Of a stretch of 9,325 bases of DNA, positions 5,877 through 9,325 are shown one piece after another; positions within the stretch are counted from its first letter, which is position 1; each line of letters opens with the position of its first letter. The stretch comes from Magnetospira sp. (GTDB lineage Bacteria > Pseudomonadota > Alphaproteobacteria > Rhodospirillales > Magnetospiraceae), in contig JANQGL010000419.1 of assembly GCA_028277325.1 (NCBI GenBank), positions 1 to 9,325 of the forward strand, in the 5' to 3' direction. Below the pieces are notes generated by a model. That model saw only the letters and a list, made by a program, of their open reading frames with translations. It made no database searches and was not told where the DNA came from. The position numbers and the translations under genes were made by a program.

Positions 5877-7065
5877 CGCCGTTCTGCGGGCTCGCGGTCC
5901 GCGCCGGCAGGGTGAACCGCAGCACCAGATAGCCGGCCAGCCCCGAGACCAGCGAGCCGATGATGATGCCCAGGCGCTCGTCGAACATCTGGTTGACGCC
6001 GCTGCTTTCGAAGGCCAGCGACGAGATGAACAGGCTCATCGTGAAGCCGACCCCGCACAGCAGGGCGACGCCGTAGACCTGCATCCAGGTCATGTCGTCC
6101 GGCAATCGGGCGAGACCCGCCCGGACGCCCACCCAGGTGAACCCGAGAACGCCGATCTGCTTGCCCAGGAACAGCCCGGCCAGGACGCCCAGCGGCACCG
6201 GATGCAGGACGCTGTCGATCGAGAGGCCGAGCAGCGGGATGCCGGCGTTGGCGAAGGCGAACAGGGGCAGGATGAAATAGGCGACGACGGTGTGCAGGTC
6301 GTGTTCCAGGTCCTTCAGCGGCGACCGGGACCGTTCGCCGCGCTCGCGCATCGGAATGAACATCGCCAGCACCACGCCGGCCAGGGTCGCGTGGACCCCC
6401 GATTTCAGCACCGCCGCCCACATCACCAGCCCGATCAGCAGATAGGGCGCCCACTCGGTCACGCCCCGCCAGTTGAGCAGGAACAGCAGCGGCAGGCAGG
6501 CCAGGGCGGCGCCGAGCGCGGTCAGGGACAGGTCGCCGCTGTAGAACAGGGCAATCGCGACGATCGCCCCCAGGTCGTCGAAGATCGCGATGGTGACCAG
6601 GAACACCCGCAAGGCCATCGGCACCCGGCTGCCCAGCAGGCCGAGAATGGCCAGGGCGAAGGCGATATCGGTGGCGGCCGGAATCGCCCAACCCTGCAGG
6701 CCGGCCGGATTGTTCCAGTTGACGGCGGCGTAGATCAGGGCCGGGACCGCCATGCCGCCGACGGCGGCGAGGGCGGGCAGGGCGACCTGCCGGGGGTCGG
6801 AGAGCTCGCCTTCCAGCACTTCCCGCTTCAGTTCCAGGCCGACCAGGAAGAAGAACACCGCCATCAGGCCGTCGTTGATCCACAGCAGCAGCGGTTTGGC
6901 GATCTCGAAGGCGCCGAACCGGATCGCCACCGGCAGGTCGATGAACTTGTCGTACAACGGCGACAGCGGGGAATTGGCGACCAACATGGCGACGATCGCC
7001 ATCGCCACCAGCATCAGACCGCTGGAGGCTTCCAGCTTGAGGAAATCGCGCAGGGCGGAGAGCAT
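5872..7065 (-). CDS. nhaA: Na+/H+ antiporter NhaA
   Basis: NhaA exports Na+ (or Li+) in exchange for protons across the inner membrane, for salt and pH homeostasis. The start ATG at 7065 gives 397 residues and a typical beginning, MLSALRDFLKLEASSGLML. With this start the key residues fall at the E. coli NhaA positions: Asp133 in PAATDIAFALAILG, Asp163-Asp164 in AIFDDLGA, His225 in SGVHATLAG; the pump lysine is Lys302 in FLGKQIG (E. coli Lys300). The WINDGLMAVFFFLVGLELKRE and GVGFTMSLFI motifs are also present. A GTG at 7152 would add 29 residues with no family likeness, so it is rejected. No strong ribosome site precedes 7065. It lies 132 bases after pleD on the same strand; TTGACG boxes at 7125-7130 and 7164-7169 are candidate -35 elements without convincing -10 partners. 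Confidence 0.95.
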   Translation of the reverse strand: MLSALRDFLKLEASSGLMLVAMAIVAMLVANSPLSPLYDKFIDLPVAIRFGAFEIAKPLLLWINDGLMAVFFFLVGLELKREVLEGELSDPRQVALPALAAVGGMAVPALIYAAVNWNNPAGLQGWAIPAATDIAFALAILGLLGSRVPMALRVFLVTIAIFDDLGAIVAIALFYSGDLSLTALGAALACLPLLFLLNWRGVTEWAPYLLIGLVMWAAVLKSGVHATLAGVVLAMFIPMRERGERSRSPLKDLEHDLHTVVAYFILPLFAFANAGIPLLGLSIDSVLHPVPLGVLAGLFLGKQIGVLGFTWVGVRAGLARLPDDMTWMQVYGVALLCGVGFTMSLFISSLAFESSGVNQMFDERLGIIIGSLVSGLAGYLVLRFTLPARTASPQNGG

Positions 7066-7197
7066 GTCCGGGAACCGTAAGCCGAAGAAGCGAATACGGC
7101 AGATGTTGTCGGGGCGGCACGCCGCGTCAAGGTCCCGATGACCGGAAATCACGCCCGACCGTCCGTCAACAGGGATTCAACCGGCGCCGCCGCCTGA

Positions 7198-8580
7198 TCA
7201 GGTCTCGGCAACCTCCACCACGACCTTGTTGCGGCCCTCGCGCTTGGCCTTGTAGAGCGCCGCGTCGACCCGTCGCAGCAGATCCTCGTTGGTCTCGCCG
7301 TCCGGCTTCATGGTGGTGACGCCGACGCTGACGGTGACCGGGAGCGGTTCCGGCATGCCGTCCACTTCGACCGGTATTTCCGCCATCTGCACCCGCAGCC
7401 GTTCGGCCACCGAGGCGGCGACGTCGACCCGGGTATCCGGCATCACGACCAGGAATTCCTCGCCGCCGTAGCGGGCCACCAGATCGAATCCGCGCATGTT
7501 GCGGCCGATGCGCTTGGCGATCTCCTTGAGAACCTGATCGCCCGCCAGGTGTCCATGGGTGTCGTTGATGGTCTTGAAATGGTCGACGTCCATCATCATC
7601 AGCGACATCGGCCGGCCGCTCGACTTGGCCCGCCGGATCAGGGTCGTCATGTGGATGTCCAGGTAGTTGCGGTTGTGCAGGCCGGTCAGGCTGTCGGTCA
7701 CCGCCATCGCCAGATTCTGCAGGAAATTGGTCCGCAGGTGCTCCTGGTAGCGTCTGCGGCGCACCTGGCCGCGCACCCGGGCCAGCAACTCGGCCCTCTC
7801 GATCGGCCGCATCAGGTAGTCGTTGACCCCCAGATCGAGGGCCCGCAGCAGGCGCCGCGCATCGTGCTCCTCGCCGATCAGGAGGATCGGCAGGTGGCGG
7901 GTGGAGTCCTGCGAGCGCAGGGTGGAGCACAGCCGCAACGGGTCCTCGTCCTCGACCCCGAGGCTGACGATGATGACGTCGGCGATGGCCAGTTCCGGCG
8001 ACGCGGCGGCCTCGGCGAGGCTCGGGATCAGGATCGTCGCGTGGCCGTTCTCGGACAGGGTCTCGACCAGGAAATGGGCCTCGATCGAGCTGCTTTCGAT
8101 CACCACCAGGCGGGCCCTGGTGCCGTCGGTCGACGAGGGCAGGGCGTCGGTCGGCGGCAGTCCCAGCTCGCGCGACGTCTCCTCGCGCAGGCGCCACTGG
8201 TCCAGCAGCTGCTTGGTGCGCACCATCGAGCGCACGCGGGCGAACAGGGTCAGGTCGTCCACCGGCTTGGTGAGGAAGTCGTCGGCCCCGGCCTCGAGGC
8301 CGCGCACCCGGTCGTCGCTCTCGCTGAGCGCGGTGATCATCACCACCGGAATGTGGGCGGTCAGCGGGTTTTCCTTGATCCGCCGGCACACCTCGTAGCC
8401 GTCCATTCCCGGCATCATGACGTCGAGCAACACCAGATCGGGGCGTTGCGTCACCGCGATTTCGAGGGCCTCGTCGCCCTTCGTCGCCGTCAGGACCTCG
8501 TAATATTCCGACGTCAGCTTCGCGGCGAGCATGCGAACGCTGGGCATCATGTCGTCGACGATGAGGACGCGAGCGGGCAT
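7198..8580 (-). CDS. pleD: PleD-type response regulator, diguanylate cyclase (REC-REC-GGDEF)
   Basis: It makes the second messenger cyclic di-GMP from two GTP when phosphorylated and dimerised. The 460 residues comprise REC1 (about 3-120), with acidic Asp9-Asp10, phosphoacceptor Asp53 in LLDVMMPGMDGYE and Lys105; a second receiver (about 156-272) in which the phosphoacceptor position is serine (IIVSLGVED) and the conserved lysine is replaced (MRPI), so it is an adaptor only; and a GGDEF domain (about 290-457) starting DSLTGLHNRNYLD. The active site is intact, GGEEF (372-376), with an inhibitory RxxD site (RGFD, 363-366) five residues before it, so product feedback is expected. In Caulobacter PleD acts in polar development. 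A GGAGA ribosome site precedes the ATG at 8580. It follows divK by 12 bases in one operon. Confidence 0.96.
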   Translation of the reverse strand: MPARVLIVDDMMPSVRMLAAKLTSEYYEVLTATKGDEALEIAVTQRPDLVLLDVMMPGMDGYEVCRRIKENPLTAHIPVVMITALSESDDRVRGLEAGADDFLTKPVDDLTLFARVRSMVRTKQLLDQWRLREETSRELGLPPTDALPSSTDGTRARLVVIESSSIEAHFLVETLSENGHATILIPSLAEAAASPELAIADVIIVSLGVEDEDPLRLCSTLRSQDSTRHLPILLIGEEHDARRLLRALDLGVNDYLMRPIERAELLARVRGQVRRRRYQEHLRTNFLQNLAMAVTDSLTGLHNRNYLDIHMTTLIRRAKSSGRPMSLMMMDVDHFKTINDTHGHLAGDQVLKEIAKRIGRNMRGFDLVARYGGEEFLVVMPDTRVDVAASVAERLRVQMAEIPVEVDGMPEPLPVTVSVGVTTMKPDGETNEDLLRRVDAALYKAKREGRNKVVVEVAET

Positions 8581-8592
8581 CCGGGTCTCCGG

Positions 8593-8958
8593 CTACTCGA
8601 AAAAACCGGCGATCGTGCGCAGGAAGTCGGCCACCTCGATGGGCTTGGCGATGTAGCCGTCACAGCCGACGTCGCGGATTCGCTGCTCGTCTCCCTTCAT
8701 CGCGAAGGCGGTGACGGCGACCACCGGAATGCGGTTCAGTGCCGGGTCTCCCTTCAGCATGCGCGTGACCTCGAACCCGGAGATTTCCGGCAGTTGGATG
8801 TCCATCAGGATCAGGTCCGGTTTCTCCCGGTGCGCCAGAACGATCGCCTCGTGCCCGTCCCCGGTGCTCATGGTGGCATATCCGGCCGCTTCGAGAAGGT
8901 CGCGAAACAACCGCATATTCAGTTCGTTGTCCTCGACGATGAGGATCGTTTTGACCAT
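8593..8958 (-). CDS. divK: DivK-type single-domain response regulator
   Basis: DivK relays phosphorylation signals that control cell-cycle and polarity kinases in alphaproteobacteria. With the ATG at 8958 the product has 121 residues: VKTILIVEDNELNMRLFRDLL with acidic Glu9-Asp10, phosphoacceptor Asp53 in LILMDIQLPEISGFE, Thr83 in VAVTAFAMKGDE and Lys105 in GYIAKPIEVADFL. There is no output domain, and the receiver fills the whole protein, as in DivK (about 125 residues). A longer frame beginning at 9006 would add MVILFFKYTRTIHGRQ, which is not part of the family and covers the likely promoter, so 8958 is preferred although its ribosome site is weak. It is the first gene of the divK-pleD pair. 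DivK itself is usually phosphorylated by PleC/DivJ-type kinases, not seen here. Confidence 0.93.
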   Translation of the reverse strand: MVKTILIVEDNELNMRLFRDLLEAAGYATMSTGDGHEAIVLAHREKPDLILMDIQLPEISGFEVTRMLKGDPALNRIPVVAVTAFAMKGDEQRIRDVGCDGYIAKPIEVADFLRTIAGFFE

Positions 8959-8995
8959 CTGCCGACCGTGAATCGTCCGGGTGTATTTAAAAAAA

Positions 8996-9025
8996 AGTAT
9001 AACCACCCTTAAACGCCGAATCCAA
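8996..9025 (-). promoter_or_regulatory. Candidate promoter of divK-pleD
   Basis: On the minus strand TTGGAT (9025-9020) and TATACT (9001-8996) are 18 bases apart, followed by a run of eight T (8995-8988). Transcription would start near 8989, about 30 bases before the divK ATG. A TTAA (9012-9009) seven bases before TATA (9001-8998) recalls half of a CtrA box, TTAA-N7-TTAA, but the second half is poor. Confidence 0.4.
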
Positions 9026-9101
9026 CCCGGGTATTATTGCCGGCGACAGGTGGCTGCGCCTGGCGGGGCGCGCAGGAAAAACGCTTGATCGCGGCGTCGG
9101 A

Positions 9102-9325
9102 TCAGTCGCCGCGCACTTTTTCGACCAGATCCTCCAGACGCGCCAGTTCGCGGATGACAAGGCTGTCCTTTTTGCGCTCCACGATTCCCTGGCGCGCCAA
9201 ATCGTTCATGACCCGGGCCACCGTCTCGCGGGTGGTCGAGACCCGGCTGGCGATGTCGTTGTGCAGCGGGATCGGTCGAATCACCGCGGTTTCGGCGTCC
9301 TCGTCGGCGGTCAGGCGGGCCTGGC
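9102..9325 (-). CDS. Crp/Fnr-family regulator, C-terminal DNA-binding part only
   Basis: The frame runs off the right edge, so only the last 74 residues are visible. It reads QARLTADEDAETA, then VIRPIPLHNDIASRVS, then TTRETVARVMNDLARQGIVERKKDSLVIREL. This is the winged helix-turn-helix of Crp/Fnr proteins: LHNDIASRVSTTRETVARVMNDL contains the recognition helix, and GIVERKKDSLVIRELARLEDL the wing and end. The effector domain (cyclic nucleotide, iron-sulfur or other) is outside the window, so the signal is unknown. A GTG at 9284 lies inside the domain and is not the start. The stop is at 9102-9104. It lies upstream of divK on the same strand, 143 bases away, so divK probably has its own promoter. 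Confidence 0.88.
   Translation of the reverse strand, partial: QARLTADEDAETAVIRPIPLHNDIASRVSTTRETVARVMNDLARQGIVERKKDSLVIRELARLEDLVEKVRGD

Noticed and set aside
5261..7120. Frames of about 290-620 residues overlapping nhaA on either strand
   Set aside because: They are low-complexity and cover the convergent gap; nhaA and the membrane protein explain the region.
7166..9012. Long frames overlapping divK-pleD, including one on the plus strand
   Set aside because: They are His/Gln/Gly-rich shadow translations; the receiver and GGDEF motifs lie in the minus-strand frames.
9054..9075. Hairpin CTGCGC/GCGCAG after the Crp/Fnr gene as an intrinsic terminator
   Set aside because: On the minus strand the T run lies before the stem rather than after it, so it does not fit an intrinsic terminator.

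Overview
This is GC-rich DNA with an alphaproteobacterial gene set. The strongest markers are a two-piece (circularly permuted) tmRNA gene next to an alpha-type SspB adaptor, a divK-pleD signalling pair, and a MerR-type gene just upstream of a proline tRNA. The overall look is Rhodospirillales-like, but that placement is an inference. One gene, at 3683-5782, is visibly AT-rich against this background.

Left part (1-1831): the end of a MerR-family regulator runs into tRNA-Pro(GGG), whose promoter overlaps the merR stop codon. A stretch of about 500 bases follows with no intact gene. It holds one arm of a repeat also found near 3530 and a broken IS5-type transposase fragment. Next comes the permuted ssrA (tmRNA) gene: acceptor piece first, a short spacer hairpin, then the coding piece with the proteolysis tag AANDNEAFAVAA. 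Directly downstream is sspB, the ClpXP adaptor that delivers ssrA-tagged proteins, so tag and tag-reader are neighbours.

Middle part (1886-5871): a class I [4Fe-4S] fumarase is probably co-transcribed with sspB. A palindromic intergenic repeat element (about 3530-3650) separates it from a 699-residue polytopic membrane protein of uncertain function. That protein resembles GT-C-type membrane proteins, and its base composition shifts sharply near its 3' end.

Right part (5872-9325, all minus strand): an NhaA Na+/H+ antiporter whose key residues fall at the E. coli positions when translation starts at 7065; PleD, a REC-REC-GGDEF diguanylate cyclase with active site and I-site intact; DivK, a single-domain response regulator just upstream of pleD in the same operon; and the C-terminal helix-turn-helix part of a Crp/Fnr regulator that runs off the window.

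No phage, CRISPR or large new system is visible. The points most worth a second look are the shortened ssrA tag beside sspB, the repeat and IS relics between two RNA genes, and the AT-rich membrane protein.
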